Positions 16,428-26,010 are shown, counted from the first letter of the stretch. The stretch is 64,000 nt of DNA from Hymenobacter taeanensis (GCF_013137895.1 NZ_CP053538.1:2325001-2389000), one strand, 5' to 3'. Translations and numbers: made by a program. The notes: a model not told the origin generated them from the letters alone.

Positions 16428-19034
16428 ATGCTAAACACCTTCATCGGCGACGCCGGGCACCTGAGTGTCATCGTTGCTTTTGTGGCAGCCACGGTAGCGG
16501 CGTACGCCTACTTCATGGCGTCGCGCAACCAGCCCCTCGGCGAAACCGATGCCTCCTGGCTTCGGATCGGACGTGGAGCTTTTCTGCTGCACGGGGCAGC
16601 TGTGGTATCAGTCATTGCGTGTCTGTTTACCATCATCTACACCCACCGCTACGAGTATTATTATGCTTGGAGCCACAGCAGTAACCACCTGCCGGTGTAT
16701 TACATGATTTCCTGCTTCTGGGAAGGGCAGGAGGGGTCTTTCCTGCTCTGGATATTCTGGCAGGTAGTGCTGGGCTTTCTCATTATGCGCTTCAATAGGC
16801 GTTGGGAAGCCCCCGTAATGGCCATTTTTGCGGGCGTACAGCTCTTTCTCACGTCTATGATTCTGGGCGTGGTGCTGGGTGGCGTCAAAATTGGCTCGTC
16901 GCCGTTTATTCTACTGCGCGACTTCCTGGATATTCCCGTTTTCAAAACCAACCCCAACTTCATTCCTCAAGATGGTACCGGCCTGAACGCCCTGCTCCAG
17001 AACTACTGGATGGTGATTCACCCACCTACGCTGTTCCTGGGTTTTGCTCTCACGCTGGTACCGTTTGCCTTTGCTATTGCGGGTCTCTGGAAGGGTGAAT
17101 ACACCAAGTGGGTACGGCCCGCCTTACGCTGGACGCTGGTAGGTGGCCTAGTGCTGGGCGTAGGTATCATGATGGGTGCCTACTGGGCCTATGAAACCCT
17201 GAACTTTGGTGGCTACTGGAACTGGGACCCGGTTGAAAACGCCGTGTACATCCCGTGGCTGGTGCTGGTAGCCTCGCTACACGGCTTGGTGCTGTGGCAG
17301 CGGAGCCGCACGGCCCTGCGCACCTCTTTTGTGTTGGTAATCACTACCTTCCTGCTGGTGCTGTACGCTACCTTCCTCACGCGTAGCGGGGTTCTGGGTA
17401 ATGCCTCCGTGCACTCCTTCACCGACCTGGGCCTGTCGGGGCAGCTGATTATTTACTTGGGGGCTTTCGTAGTGTTGGCTATTGCCCTGCTCGCTTACCG
17501 CTGGAAGCATATCCCGATTTCTGAGAAAGAGCTTACCACGTACAACCCCGAGTTGTGGGTGTTTGTGGGAGCTACGGTACTTTGCCTCGGCGCCTTCCAA
17601 GTGCTGGTTACTACCAGCATTCCAGTGTACAATGCGTTCCTCGGCTTTGTTGGTGTTAAGTCAAACCTTGCTTTGCCTGCTGATCAGATCCAGCACTACA
17701 CTAAAATTCAGCTGTGGATGGGGGTAGGGGTAGCGTTCTTCTCGGGCCTGGCTCAAATCATGTGGTGGCAGAAGAACGACAAGACTTCGCTGACCAACTC
17801 GCTGACTGTGCCCGGTATTCTGAGCCTGCTCAGCGCGGCGCTAGTAATTCTGCTGGTGCAGTATTACGGCCTGACTATGAGCCTGACGTACATTGTGCTG
17901 CTGACCACTGGCATCTTTGGGGTGCTGGCGAACCTGAGTATGGTTATTACGCTGATGCGTAGAAAGGTAAGTCTGTCGGGCGGCGGCGTGGCGCACATTG
18001 GTATTGCGCTCATGCTGCTGGGTATTCTGGCTTCGGCGGGCTACTCCAAGATTATTTCCCAGAACGTATCGGGCTTGCTCTACTCACGGGAGTTTCCGGA
18101 AGAAACTAACCGCGACAACGTATTGCTGTGGCGCAATGATAAAGCGCCCATGGGCAAGTACGATGTGAGCTATACCGGCCAGTATATTGATGTGCCTAAA
18201 GTACCTGGCTACGTAGACAAGCAACTGCTTTTCCGCACCGCCGATGAGTACAAAGCACTGGCTCGCGCCGATATCAAGCGCGGCGACAAAGTGTACTACA
18301 AGGCTGGCGATACGGTAGACATCTTGCCCGAAAACACTTATTACCGCGTTGAGTACAAAGACCGCAAGACCGGGGAGGCTTTCGTGCTGTATCCGCGCGG
18401 ACAGGTGAATGAGGAGATGGGGGAAGGCCTATTGGCTTCGCCCGACATCAAGAAATTCCTCGACCACGACATCTATTCTCACATTAGCGCCGTGCCCCCA
18501 CCCGATAAGGAGAAGGACTGGAGCGAGGTGAAGGAGCACGTGTTGAGCGTTGGTGATACCATTTTCCTAAACGACTACTTCGCGGTGTTCCGGGGGGTAG
18601 AGCCCGCACACCAGACAGCTGGCCTAGGCCTCGCCAAGGGCGACCTGGCTATTCAGGGCGACTTCCTGGTGTTTGGTGAAAACCGGCAGTACCATGTGCA
18701 CCCAGTGTTTGTGGTGCGCAACCGCATGATTGGCCGTGTTCCTGATGAGGTAGATGACCTGGGCCTACGCCTAAGCTTTCTGAATGTAGACCCCACTAAA
18801 GGCAAGTTTACCTTCGGGGTAAGCACCACGCAGAAGGACTATATCATTCTGAAAGCAATGGAGAAGCCCTTCATTAACCTGCTTTGGAGCGGTACGCTGC
18901 TCATGGCCGTGGGCTTTGGCATGGCCCTCTACAAGCGCCGCCGCGATGTAGATGTAGCTGTAAAGCCTACGCAGCCCGAGTCAGATGCTACTCCACGGCC
19001 GCGCCCAATACAAAAGAAGCGCCAAGCAGCTTAA
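16428..19034 (+). CDS. ccmF: Cytochrome c heme lyase subunit CcmF
   Basis: CcmF accepts heme from CcmE and takes part in attaching it to apocytochrome c. The 868-residue protein is a polytopic membrane protein. The heme-handling WWD motif is GGYWNWDPVENA (about residues 262-273), with periplasmic histidines nearby (MVIHPPTLFLGF). A long periplasmic domain (about 540-800) comes before the last helix (LLWSGTLLMAVGFGMALYKR). The C-terminal tail is basic. It is larger than the Escherichia coli protein (about 650 residues), as is common in Bacteroidota. It is the last gene of the run and is followed by a strong terminator. CcmG and CcmH are not in this window. Confidence 0.94.
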   Translation: MLNTFIGDAGHLSVIVAFVAATVAAYAYFMASRNQPLGETDASWLRIGRGAFLLHGAAVVSVIACLFTIIYTHRYEYYYAWSHSSNHLPVYYMISCFWEGQEGSFLLWIFWQVVLGFLIMRFNRRWEAPVMAIFAGVQLFLTSMILGVVLGGVKIGSSPFILLRDFLDIPVFKTNPNFIPQDGTGLNALLQNYWMVIHPPTLFLGFALTLVPFAFAIAGLWKGEYTKWVRPALRWTLVGGLVLGVGIMMGAYWAYETLNFGGYWNWDPVENAVYIPWLVLVASLHGLVLWQRSRTALRTSFVLVITTFLLVLYATFLTRSGVLGNASVHSFTDLGLSGQLIIYLGAFVVLAIALLAYRWKHIPISEKELTTYNPELWVFVGATVLCLGAFQVLVTTSIPVYNAFLGFVGVKSNLALPADQIQHYTKIQLWMGVGVAFFSGLAQIMWWQKNDKTSLTNSLTVPGILSLLSAALVILLVQYYGLTMSLTYIVLLTTGIFGVLANLSMVITLMRRKVSLSGGGVAHIGIALMLLGILASAGYSKIISQNVSGLLYSREFPEETNRDNVLLWRNDKAPMGKYDVSYTGQYIDVPKVPGYVDKQLLFRTADEYKALARADIKRGDKVYYKAGDTVDILPENTYYRVEYKDRKTGEAFVLYPRGQVNEEMGEGLLASPDIKKFLDHDIYSHISAVPPPDKEKDWSEVKEHVLSVGDTIFLNDYFAVFRGVEPAHQTAGLGLAKGDLAIQGDFLVFGENRQYHVHPVFVVRNRMIGRVPDEVDDLGLRLSFLNVDPTKGKFTFGVSTTQKDYIILKAMEKPFINLLWSGTLLMAVGFGMALYKRRRDVDVAVKPTQPESDATPRPRPIQKKRQAA

Positions 19035-19052
19035 ACAGCTCACATTAGCTGC

Positions 19053-19102
19053 TAAACGCACATGGCCCCGGCTACTAATAGAGCCGGGGCCATGTGCGTT
19101 TA
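19053..19102 (+). terminator. 21 bp perfect hairpin after ccmF
   Basis: Arms 19053-19073 and 19082-19102 pair perfectly around an 8-base loop, 18 bp past the ccmF stop. The stem is GC-rich inside with AAAC/GTTT at the base. Confidence 0.85.
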
Positions 19103-19393
19103 CAGGGCGCTATGTGGCCTAGGAAATGCATCTTGAATGGAGGGAATAATCATACCCCCGGCTTAATAACACTATTGCTCCCTTCAATAACCAAAGCAGG
19201 CTAGGCCAGTACAGCGAGTGGTTTAATCAAGCTATTGCGTGCATAAAGGCTCAGGGAACCACAGAAAAATCTAAGAACAACTCCCCAATAGCGAATAGCC
19301 GGCATAGTTGCTAGGCCAGTTGGTTAGTAGCGGTAGGAGTAGATGAAATACCGCAAAGTGAGGTGTAGCGCATTCTATACTGTCTCACTTTAC
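19103..19393. other. Non-coding spacer with three CTAGGCC heptamers
   Basis: No gene is visible in this spacer between the ccmF terminator and the terminator of the T9SS cargo gene. It holds GGCCTAG at 19116-19122 and CTAGGCCAGT at 19201-19210 and 19311-19320, three copies of the window-wide word in under 300 bp. I see no promoter that would drive a transcript here. Confidence 0.7.
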
Positions 19394-19447
19394 TACTACC
19401 CCACAAAAAAAGAGCACCAACTGGTGCTCCTTTTTTGTGGGGTAGTA
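19394..19447 (-). terminator. 25 bp hairpin after the T9SS cargo gene
   Basis: Arms 19394-19418 and 19423-19447 pair with one mismatch around a 4-base loop. The stem includes A-run/T-run blocks and lies 12 bp past the stop codon of the minus-strand gene. Confidence 0.85.
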
Positions 19448-19458
19448 GAAGCAGATAA

Positions 19459-22194
19459 TTACTTCTGCACTACAATGTTGCGAATCATGTAGTCGTTGCC
19501 CGACAGCACTTTCAATGTGTACATGCCATTGGCTAAGCCGGAGAGGTCAACTCTGTTCTCAGCATTATCACGGATGGTAGCCGTATGAACCCGCTGACCT
19601 AGCAGGTTAGTCACTTCCACCTTCATAGCTCCTTTCGCATTAGCACCGCGCACTTCAACCGTGAACATGCCAGCAGAGGGGTTAGGGAATACATTAACTG
19701 CCCGAACCAAGGCATCCGATAGGCCAGTTACCACTGAGTTGATTGAAATATCATCAACGTACAGGTTGAACTGGTCGGGGGCACTGAAAGCGTGGAAACC
19801 GATGTAAACAGTGCCATCAGCAGTCGGCGTGATGGGCATTACCTGGTTGGCTCCGGTGCCTCCCGTGGTAGTGGTTAAGGTGGTGTTGGTGATGCTCTCA
19901 TTTTTCCAGAGCAGGTTGGTTTGCTCAGCAGGGGTGGCACCAGCGCCATACTTCACTTCCAGCTTCTCAGCGGTGGAGAAATTGGTGGCATCCGTCTTGT
20001 ACTTAAATGTCAGCTGATACCGGGAGCCAGCACGCAGAGATAGAGCTGGCGTGAAGAACCAGTCATTAGCGCCTTTGGTAGCGTCGGTGCTGTTGTAGCT
20101 ATACACCATAGCGTTGGCCATCGTAACATTGCCACCCACACTGCTAGGAATCCGCCAGGTGTTATTGTCGCTGTTAACGTCCGCAACCGTGATACCGCAG
20201 GGATATGAAAGGCCGGAAGCTACCGTGCCAAAGCTTTCCGTATAAGGGAAAGTGCTAACTACGGGTGGCGTGCACAGTGTAGTGAAGGCAATAGGCCCAG
20301 TCAGCGTGCTTTGATCGGTGGTGCCGCAATTGGCCCGAATGTAAAGCGCATAGGTAGTAGAAGGAGCTAGGCCTGTTAGCGTAAAAGGCGACGAGGGAGC
20401 AGCAACCGTAGTAGCACCAGTGGTACCATTAGGATCAAAACCGGTGGCACCATAGATAATGGAGTAGCCAGTACCGTTAGCGGGGCCGGTAAAGTTTACT
20501 ACTGCGGAAGTAGCAGTTTGATTGTTAACTGATACAGCAGTTGGGGCGAAGCAAGTAACAGGCGGACCGGTAACAGCCTCAAGCATAAAGCGACCTAAGT
20601 TGTTGCCAGATACATCAGTAAGGGCGCCACCGGTTAAACCTGTTATAAAAAATACGCCCGTACGAGTAGGGTTTTCAGCCTGGGTTCCTAACGGGAAAAA
20701 GGGAGCCGTGCCAGTGGGTGAGGTTGCCTGAGCTAGGCCTACATGAAAGTTGCCACTGGTGATAGGAACGGGCGAAGCGAAAGTAAACGTCTTGGTTGTA
20801 GAAATATCTGCGGCCGTTACCACATAGTCATCAGTTCTGCCGAGTATTGCTCCGGCTGCATCAAGTACGGTTGCGTACAGTGTGCGGCCAATGGTCCGGG
20901 TGTCCTCAATGCGGGCAGTTACGCTAGTCACCGTGCGAGCTGAGCTGGCGGTATAGCGCACGGCCAGAATACCAGTGCCAGCGTTTGCTCCACTGTTAGC
21001 TGTAAGCCCAATGCCCCCGATGGCTGCAGTTGAGGTAGGGTCAGCTACAGCGTAAGTCGTTGAATTGACTTGTTGGGTATAGGTAGCGGTGTTATTGGAG
21101 TTGTCATCATCATCGGCTACGCTAACCGTGATAGTGTTTGTGCCCGCAACGGTTGGGGTAAACCCATCAAAGGAGAGTGTGCCGGCAGCGCCAACTGGTA
21201 AGGCAACTACTTTCGTGTTAGTGAAGCTGTTGGCGCCGCTTACCGTCAGGGTTACAGTTACACTGGCCAAGGCATTTGTACCTAGGTTGCGCAGGAAAGC
21301 GCGCACCACATGAGGAGTGCCAAAAGGAATAGGGAGCTTTCCGAGGCTATAAACCGCCGATACACTTGCATCATTAGCCTTCTGGGCAGTAAACCGATAC
21401 GTACGGCCTGCATCGGGCAGCACCGACTTCCGGATGTTGTGTGCATTCCCTGTGTAAGGGCCGGCAAGAAATGAGGTAGTGCTCCAGGCTCCGGTAGAAC
21501 CCTTAGTAGCTGAAATGAGCTGCGTAGTGCTGTTGCCTGAACCCTTTATCCCAACTGCTGCAGACTTAAAAGCTTCTGCGCCAGGGCCAGCAGTAGCAGT
21601 GCCGTATACAAATTCAATACGGTTAGTAGTCTCGTATAAGCGAACCTGAAAGCTCAGCGAAGCTAGCTGCTTCCCTATGGTTGCGGTTGCCTTGTCACTG
21701 ACATTCTTCCACTGGATGGTGCATACCCGGTTAGGAGCGGTGCCGGTAGTGACTACCCGGTATTCTGCAGTAGCTGCCGCCGCTGATTCCAGATCTAGGT
21801 TAAATGGTAGCAGCAGGTTAGTCTCAGCCGTATTATTAACGGGACCTCCAGTGGTTACTTGCGGGCCGTCGTAGAAATACGGGGCCACCGGAGCCGTGGG
21901 GCCCAGCTTGATATACCCGTTCGTGTTTAGCACGAAGTTGTCAAATGCCTGCTCGTTGTAGTTGAAAGTAAATCCGATTGCCTGCACCTCGGAATTGGCG
22001 TCGTCGGTGTTTGGGGTAGTAATAACAGTGCCATCACTACCTAAATCAGTGTAGGTAGTAGTTACATTTGAAGCACCAGAGGGCAGGTAGTTTAAGTTCT
22101 GCGCATGCACAGCTATAGCACCTAGTCCTAACAAAGCTGTTAGAAGCCCTTTGCGCCAAGGAGTTGTATACTTTGTTTTGTACGAGTTTCTCAT
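19459..22194 (-). CDS. T9SS-exported multidomain adhesin-like protein (type A sorting domain)
   Basis: This 911-residue protein has a signal peptide (about 12-31, ending AVHAQ). Residues about 270-375 form a CARDB-like domain (NDASVSAVYSLGKLPIPFG). Residues about 550-640 form a fibronectin III domain (TSAVVNFTGPANGTGYSIIY). A jelly-roll or cleaved-adhesin-like module starts near 645 (FPYTESFG). The last 80 residues are a type A T9SS sorting domain: VFPNPSAGMFTVEV, then LSGLANGMYTLKV, ending IRNIVVQK. It should cross the outer membrane through T9SS and be processed by PorU. No catalytic motif is visible, so adhesion or matrix binding is the likeliest role. Ser, Thr, Ala and Gly are abundant, as in other surface proteins. 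Confidence 0.9.
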   Translation of the reverse strand: MRNSYKTKYTTPWRKGLLTALLGLGAIAVHAQNLNYLPSGASNVTTTYTDLGSDGTVITTPNTDDANSEVQAIGFTFNYNEQAFDNFVLNTNGYIKLGPTAPVAPYFYDGPQVTTGGPVNNTAETNLLLPFNLDLESAAAATAEYRVVTTGTAPNRVCTIQWKNVSDKATATIGKQLASLSFQVRLYETTNRIEFVYGTATAGPGAEAFKSAAVGIKGSGNSTTQLISATKGSTGAWSTTSFLAGPYTGNAHNIRKSVLPDAGRTYRFTAQKANDASVSAVYSLGKLPIPFGTPHVVRAFLRNLGTNALASVTVTLTVSGANSFTNTKVVALPVGAAGTLSFDGFTPTVAGTNTITVSVADDDDNSNNTATYTQQVNSTTYAVADPTSTAAIGGIGLTANSGANAGTGILAVRYTASSARTVTSVTARIEDTRTIGRTLYATVLDAAGAILGRTDDYVVTAADISTTKTFTFASPVPITSGNFHVGLAQATSPTGTAPFFPLGTQAENPTRTGVFFITGLTGGALTDVSGNNLGRFMLEAVTGPPVTCFAPTAVSVNNQTATSAVVNFTGPANGTGYSIIYGATGFDPNGTTGATTVAAPSSPFTLTGLAPSTTYALYIRANCGTTDQSTLTGPIAFTTLCTPPVVSTFPYTESFGTVASGLSYPCGITVADVNSDNNTWRIPSSVGGNVTMANAMVYSYNSTDATKGANDWFFTPALSLRAGSRYQLTFKYKTDATNFSTAEKLEVKYGAGATPAEQTNLLWKNESITNTTLTTTTGGTGANQVMPITPTADGTVYIGFHAFSAPDQFNLYVDDISINSVVTGLSDALVRAVNVFPNPSAGMFTVEVRGANAKGAMKVEVTNLLGQRVHTATIRDNAENRVDLSGLANGMYTLKVLSGNDYMIRNIVVQK

Positions 22195-22365
22195 GCGGAC
22201 AAGTAAAGATGAGGAGGAGTTAAGCTAAAGGAGTTAAGGTGTATAAACGCACCATTTGAAAGTGACAAGGTCTTAAATTTTTGCTAAAAAAACGCGGCTA
22301 ATACCAGCAAATGCGCAATATTTCAGCACTCGGCTTATGAATTTCAAATTGCTCCCGGCCATGTT

Positions 22366-23178
22366 ATGGTGAGAGGTCTACGAGTAGTAATGTTGGGGGC
22401 TGGTAGAGTAGCCCAGCACCTGGGCCCGGCCCTGCAGCAAGCAGGCCATGTCGTGTTACAGGTATGGAGCCGTACGCTAGAGTCGGCAGAGGTTCTGGCC
22501 GCGCAGATACCGGGTGCTACGGCCACTGCCGATGCTACCGGGCTAGCTGTCGCCGATATTTATATAGTAGCCGTGCCAGATGCCGCAGTGCCGGCCGTAC
22601 TGGCAGCGGCGCAGTTTCCGGCGGGGGCGCTAGTAGTACATACCGCCGGGGCCCTGCCACTTAGTGTTTTTGAAGAGTGGCCTACTGTGCGGGGAGGTGT
22701 GCTTTACCCGGTACAAACGTTTAGCCCCGGCCGCACAATAGAGTGGCAAAAGCTGCCCTTATGTATTGAGGCCGCTGACAAGGCCGGCGAAGCCACTTTG
22801 CTGGACTTGGCCAGTACGCTAAACGCCGATGTGCGACTGGTAGATACCCAACAGCGGCTGCGCCTGCACATGGCAGCTGTGTTTGCCTGCAACTTCACCA
22901 ACCATCTCTTAGGTATAAGCCACGCCCTGCTCACTGAGGATAACTTACCCATGAAGTTGCTGGCCCCGCTGGTGCGGGAAACAATTGATAAGGCATTAGC
23001 AGAGCCTCCGTTTAGCGTGCAAACTGGGCCGGCCGCTCGTCACGATGCCCCTACCCTCGCTCGGCATCAAGTGGCACTTGCAGCCTATCCGGGGTGGCAA
23101 AACTTGTATAAGATGCTGACGGAGAGCATTCAGCAACAAGCCAGGGGGGAAAGCCAAAACAACGAAGGGGCTTTTTAG
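22366..23178 (+). CDS. Rossmann-fold / DUF2520 putative oxidoreductase
   Basis: This 270-residue protein opens with a nucleotide-binding motif VVMLGAGRVAQHLGPALQQAG (about residues 7-27). An NADP-oxidoreductase-like domain follows (IYIVAVPDAAVPAV, VVHTAGALPL). The C-terminal half is the alpha-helical DUF2520 domain (HMAAVFACNFTNHLLG, ending near YKMLTESI). The architecture resembles ketopantoate and 6-phosphogluconate-type dehydrogenases, but the substrate of the DUF2520 group is not established. It reads toward the ferredoxin gene, which has its own promoter starting 2 bp after this stop codon. Confidence 0.85.
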   Translation: MVRGLRVVMLGAGRVAQHLGPALQQAGHVVLQVWSRTLESAEVLAAQIPGATATADATGLAVADIYIVAVPDAAVPAVLAAAQFPAGALVVHTAGALPLSVFEEWPTVRGGVLYPVQTFSPGRTIEWQKLPLCIEAADKAGEATLLDLASTLNADVRLVDTQQRLRLHMAAVFACNFTNHLLGISHALLTEDNLPMKLLAPLVRETIDKALAEPPFSVQTGPAARHDAPTLARHQVALAAYPGWQNLYKMLTESIQQQARGESQNNEGAF

Positions 23179-23179
23179 C

Positions 23180-23210
23180 TTTGATTCCGGGGGAGGGGTA
23201 CGTACCTTCG
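23180..23210 (+). promoter_or_regulatory. Bacteroidota promoter, TTTG -19 bp- TACCTTCG
   Basis: The -33 element TTTG is at 23180-23183 and the -7 element TACCTTCG at 23203-23210, spaced 19 bp as in the consensus. It drives the ferredoxin gene whose GTG is at 23244. It is one of the few promoters here with both boxes in register. Confidence 0.75.
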
Positions 23211-23243
23211 TGCCCGCATTTTGCCCGCTTCAACGCGCTACTC

Positions 23244-23573
23244 GTGAAAGTTGTTAATATCACCTTTAAATTTCAGGACGGCCAGCCCGACCAGACCCAC
23301 GTGGCTGCTCAGGGCGAATCCGTACTCGACGTTGCTCTCAACAACGACATTCAGTTGCAACATAACTGCGGCGGCGTATGTGGCTGCAGTACTTGCCACG
23401 TATACATCTTACAGGGGGAGGAAGACCTCCCCGAAATCAGTGATAAGGAAGAGGATTTCATTGACCGCGCCGTTGATCCGCGCATCAACTCGCGCCTTGG
23501 CTGCCAGTGCGTTATGCAAGGCAACCAGGACGTAGTGGTTATGATTCCGCCACAGAACTTCCTAGGCCACTAA
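23244..23573 (+). CDS. fdx: Adrenodoxin-type 2Fe-2S ferredoxin (ISC-like)
   Basis: This 109-residue electron carrier uses a GTG start at 23244. The frame is open from 23181, but the first part overlaps the promoter. Cluster ligands follow the adrenodoxin pattern C-x5-C-x2-C-x35-C: Cys42, Cys48, Cys51 and Cys87. Cys46 and Cys89 are extra. Ferredoxins of this type supply electrons for iron-sulfur cluster assembly. The neighbouring iscX gene, 92 bp downstream, supports that role here. The core ISC scaffold genes are not in this window. Confidence 0.9.
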   Translation: MKVVNITFKFQDGQPDQTHVAAQGESVLDVALNNDIQLQHNCGGVCGCSTCHVYILQGEEDLPEISDKEEDFIDRAVDPRINSRLGCQCVMQGNQDVVVMIPPQNFLGH

Positions 23574-23665
23574 TTTTCAGCTACCAGTTACGGGTTACCA
23601 TTCAGCAGAAGTGTTCTGCTGGTGTAGTCTGTAAACCGGCAATTGCTAACCGATAACTGAACCCA

Positions 23666-23902
23666 ATGAACCACTTCGAGCCCCCCATTAAGTGGAGCGA
23701 CCATGAGGATATTGCCATGGCGCTGTACGAGAAGTTCGGTGACGACTTCAACGAGGCCAAAATCTACCGCATTCGCTTCACCGACCTGTTGGAGTGGGTG
23801 CTTTCGCTGCCCAACTTTGAAGGCACCCGCGAGCAGGCCACGGAAGGCCACCTGGAGCAAATTCAGGCCAAGTGGGTGTATGAGTGGCGCGATAACCAAT
23901 AG
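23666..23902 (+). CDS. iscX: IscX-like Fe-S assembly protein
   Basis: This 78-residue acidic protein matches IscX (YfhJ). The pattern is IKWSDHEDIAMALYEKFGDDF, about residues 8-28 (given here in parts: IKWSDHEDIA, LYEKF), then RFTDLLEWVLSLPNFEG and a Trp-rich end WVYEWRDNQ. IscX binds iron and the desulfurase IscS and tunes cluster assembly. It follows the ISC-type ferredoxin, the same order as at the end of proteobacterial isc operons. A GGCCTAG word at 23909-23915 follows the stop codon. Confidence 0.9.
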   Translation: MNHFEPPIKWSDHEDIAMALYEKFGDDFNEAKIYRIRFTDLLEWVLSLPNFEGTREQATEGHLEQIQAKWVYEWRDNQ

Positions 23903-23986
23903 CAATCTGGCCTAGTCTCGCTTGGGCGCTTAACTTTTTCAGTTCGTTGCGCTCGGCTTAGCCCCAGAATGCTTCCTACCATTTGT

Positions 23987-24490
23987 ATGAGTGAGAATAG
24001 TAGTACGCCTGACTTATCAGTTATCAAGGCCTTTGTATTGGATGTAGATGGGGTTCTGACCGACGGAACGCTGCTCGCCTTCAACTCCGGAGAGCAGGCC
24101 CGGGCCTTCCACATTCGCGACGGGTTTGCCATTCGGCACGCATTGCGCCAGGGATATCGGATTGCCGTAATCTCAGGCCGTGAGGAGGAGGGGGTCCGGA
24201 AACGGCTAGAGTCACTGGATGTCCGGGATGTTTTTCTGGGGGTTGATGATAAGATGAAGATCTTCAACAACTACATCAACACGTACCGCCTCGACCCTGC
24301 CCACATTGCCTACATGGGCGACGATGTGCCCGACGCCGAAGTAATGCGCCGCTGTGCCGTAGCCGCCTGCCCCGCCGACGCCGCCCGCGACGTGCGCGAA
24401 ATCAGTAACTACACTACCGAGTTGCGTGGTGGGCACGGCGCCGTGCGGGAGCTAATTGAGCACGTGATGCGCACCCAAGGCACTTGGTAG
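23987..24490 (+). CDS. kdsC: KdsC-type HAD phosphatase (KDO-8-phosphate phosphatase)
   Basis: KdsC removes phosphate from 3-deoxy-D-manno-octulosonate 8-phosphate in lipopolysaccharide core synthesis. The 167-residue protein is a short HAD enzyme without a cap domain, as in KdsC. It has the nucleophile motif DVDGVLTDG, the second motif [10 protein letters not shown], the Lys in DDKMKIFNN and the late acidic motif [12 protein letters not shown]. The frame opens at 23969 (MLPTIC), but the ATG at 23987 (MSENSSTP) follows a TACCATTTG stretch that may be promoter sequence. Both starts are possible. A terminator follows at 24534-24574. Confidence 0.88.
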   Translation: MSENSSTPDLSVIKAFVLDVDGVLTDGTLLAFNSGEQARAFHIRDGFAIRHALRQGYRIAVISGREEEGVRKRLESLDVRDVFLGVDDKMKIFNNYINTYRLDPAHIAYMGDDVPDAEVMRRCAVAACPADAARDVREISNYTTELRGGHGAVRELIEHVMRTQGTW

Positions 24491-24533
24491 TACTGCGTCG
24501 GTAGCCGGTTCTATTACAGTACATAACGAGCAA

Positions 24534-24574
24534 AAAAGCACAACCCCGTCCCTTTCAGGCGGGGTTGTGCTTTT
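24534..24574 (+). terminator. 15 bp hairpin terminator after kdsC
   Basis: Arms 24534-24548 and 24560-24574 pair perfectly around an 11-base loop, GC-rich in the middle and ending in TTTT. Confidence 0.85.
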
Positions 24575-24626
24575 CCAAAATCCCTCTATATTTACCCACC
24601 AATCATTCACATCATTTTTTTATTTC

Positions 24627-24821
24627 ATGAAAACAGGAACCGTAAAATTCTTTAATGAGTCGAAGGGCTACGGCTTCATTACGGAAGACGGATCGAAGGA
24701 AGACTTCTTCGTCCACATTACCGGTCTTAACGGGGGCCAGATCCAACAGAATGACCGCGTGGAGTTTGAAACGCAGGAAGGCCGCAAAGGTGTTAATGCG
24801 GTGAATGTGAAGAAAGTGTAG
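24627..24821 (+). CDS. Cold-shock domain protein (CspA family)
   Basis: This 64-residue single OB-fold protein binds single-stranded RNA and DNA. It has both nucleic-acid motifs: RNP1 KGYGFI (residues 13-18) and RNP2 FFVHI (about 27-31). The start [18 protein letters not shown] is typical of Bacteroidota CspA-like proteins. The frame could extend upstream to 24567, but that stretch overlaps the previous terminator. The AT-rich 50 bp leader could hold cold-responsive structure; I cannot show it. Confidence 0.95.
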   Translation: MKTGTVKFFNESKGYGFITEDGSKEDFFVHITGLNGGQIQQNDRVEFETQEGRKGVNAVNVKKV

Positions 24822-24856
24822 ACTTAGGTCTGCTCAGAGGCTAATTACTCCTGAGC

Positions 24857-24886
24857 AAAGCCCCTCCCGCGAGCGGGAGGGGCTTT
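24857..24886 (+). terminator. 14 bp hairpin terminator after the cold-shock gene
   Basis: Arms 24857-24870 and 24873-24886 pair perfectly, with a very tight loop and a terminal TTT, 35 bp after the stop codon. Confidence 0.85.
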
Positions 24887-24930
24887 CTGTTGCTATAAGG
24901 CCGCCGGCTGTTGAGCTTTGCGCCGCCCAC

Positions 24931-24962
24931 TTATTGTTCTATCTGGTTGAGGTGCATCTTTG
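24931..24962 (+). promoter_or_regulatory. Promoter TTATTG -18 bp- CATCTTTG
   Basis: The -33 box TTG is at 24934-24936 and the -7 box CATCTTTG (one mismatch to TAnnTTTG) at 24955-24962. The spacing is 18 bp. It serves the UbiA-family gene starting at 24987 and makes the upstream TTG at 24960 an unlikely start. Confidence 0.7.
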
Positions 24963-24986
24963 CAGCTACTATTCCGCTACTATCTC

Positions 24987-25895
24987 ATGGCTGCCCCTCG
25001 CTTTACCCGTTCTAACCAGCCTGCCACGGCAGATCCTGGACCCTGGCGGCAGCTGGCGCTCCTGGTTCGGTTGCCCAACCTGCTGATTATGGCCTTATGC
25101 CTGCTGCTGGTTCGGAAGGCGCTACTGCTGCCTCGTGCGCCTTGGGCCGAAGTGCTGACGCCTTCATTTGCCCTGCTGGCACTGGCGGCGCTTAGCATTG
25201 CGGCGGCAGGCTACATTATCAATGATTATTACGATGTAAAAATTGACGCCATCAACCGGCCCGACCGGCTGGTGGTGGGCAAGGTGGTAAACCGGCGCCA
25301 TGCCATGGTGGGGCACTTGCTGCTCTCGGGGCTGGGAGTGTTGGTGAGCGGGGCACTTTCACCGTTGCTGGGGCTAGTAAATCTGGGCTCGGCGTTGCTG
25401 CTGTGGGGGTACTCCGTGCGGTTTAAGCGGGTGGCCCTGGTGGGTAACGTAAGCATTGCCATGCTCACGGCAGCATTGGTACTGTTGCCGGAGCTGCAGC
25501 TCCGGATAGGAACTAAACCAGTGTGGCTGTATGCGCTGGCGGCTTTTCTGCTCACAGTGGTGCGCGAGATAGTGAAGGATATTGAAGATATGCGCGGCGA
25601 TGCTGAGCATGATTGCCGCACGCTCCCTATTGTGGTAGGAGTGCCGAAAACCAAATGGGTAGTAGCATTTTTTCTGGCTTGTTTGGCAGTGCTAGTACTA
25701 GGCGTAGAGAAGGTGCTGCTAGAAACGGGGCAGTGGGGGCTAGGCCTATGGCTGTTTGCACTGGTGCTGTTGCCCTTGGGCTGGCTGGCTATACAGCTGC
25801 GCAGAGCCGACCGGCGGCAGCATTTTGCCCAGCTAAGTACGGCCTGTAAAGTGGTGATGCTGGCAGGAGTTCTTTCCATGCTGCTGGCAGGGTAA
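24987..25895 (+). CDS. UbiA-family prenyltransferase
   Basis: This 302-residue integral membrane protein transfers a prenyl chain to an acceptor. The first Asp-rich site is NDYYDVKIDAINRPDR (about residues 78-93) and the second is DIEDMRGDAEHDCRTLP (about 199-215). Hydrophobic helices surround them. The wording NDYYDVKIDAINRPDRP-like is typical of the geranylgeranylglycerol-phosphate geranylgeranyltransferase-like subgroup common in Bacteroidota, whose bacterial product is not settled; menaquinone or heme-type UbiA enzymes are alternatives. The ATG at 24987 is preferred because an upstream TTG lies within the promoter. Confidence 0.87.
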   Translation: MAAPRFTRSNQPATADPGPWRQLALLVRLPNLLIMALCLLLVRKALLLPRAPWAEVLTPSFALLALAALSIAAAGYIINDYYDVKIDAINRPDRLVVGKVVNRRHAMVGHLLLSGLGVLVSGALSPLLGLVNLGSALLLWGYSVRFKRVALVGNVSIAMLTAALVLLPELQLRIGTKPVWLYALAAFLLTVVREIVKDIEDMRGDAEHDCRTLPIVVGVPKTKWVVAFFLACLAVLVLGVEKVLLETGQWGLGLWLFALVLLPLGWLAIQLRRADRRQHFAQLSTACKVVMLAGVLSMLLAG

Positions 25896-26010
25896 AACCG
25901 CAAAGGCTACTGTTCCGTTAGCTGAGAAGTTTGGTCTGAATTCCAGCTCCTTCAGCTGACGAAATCAGGCGCTGCCTGTTCCCTCCACTTCTATCTCAAG
26001 CCATCAACGT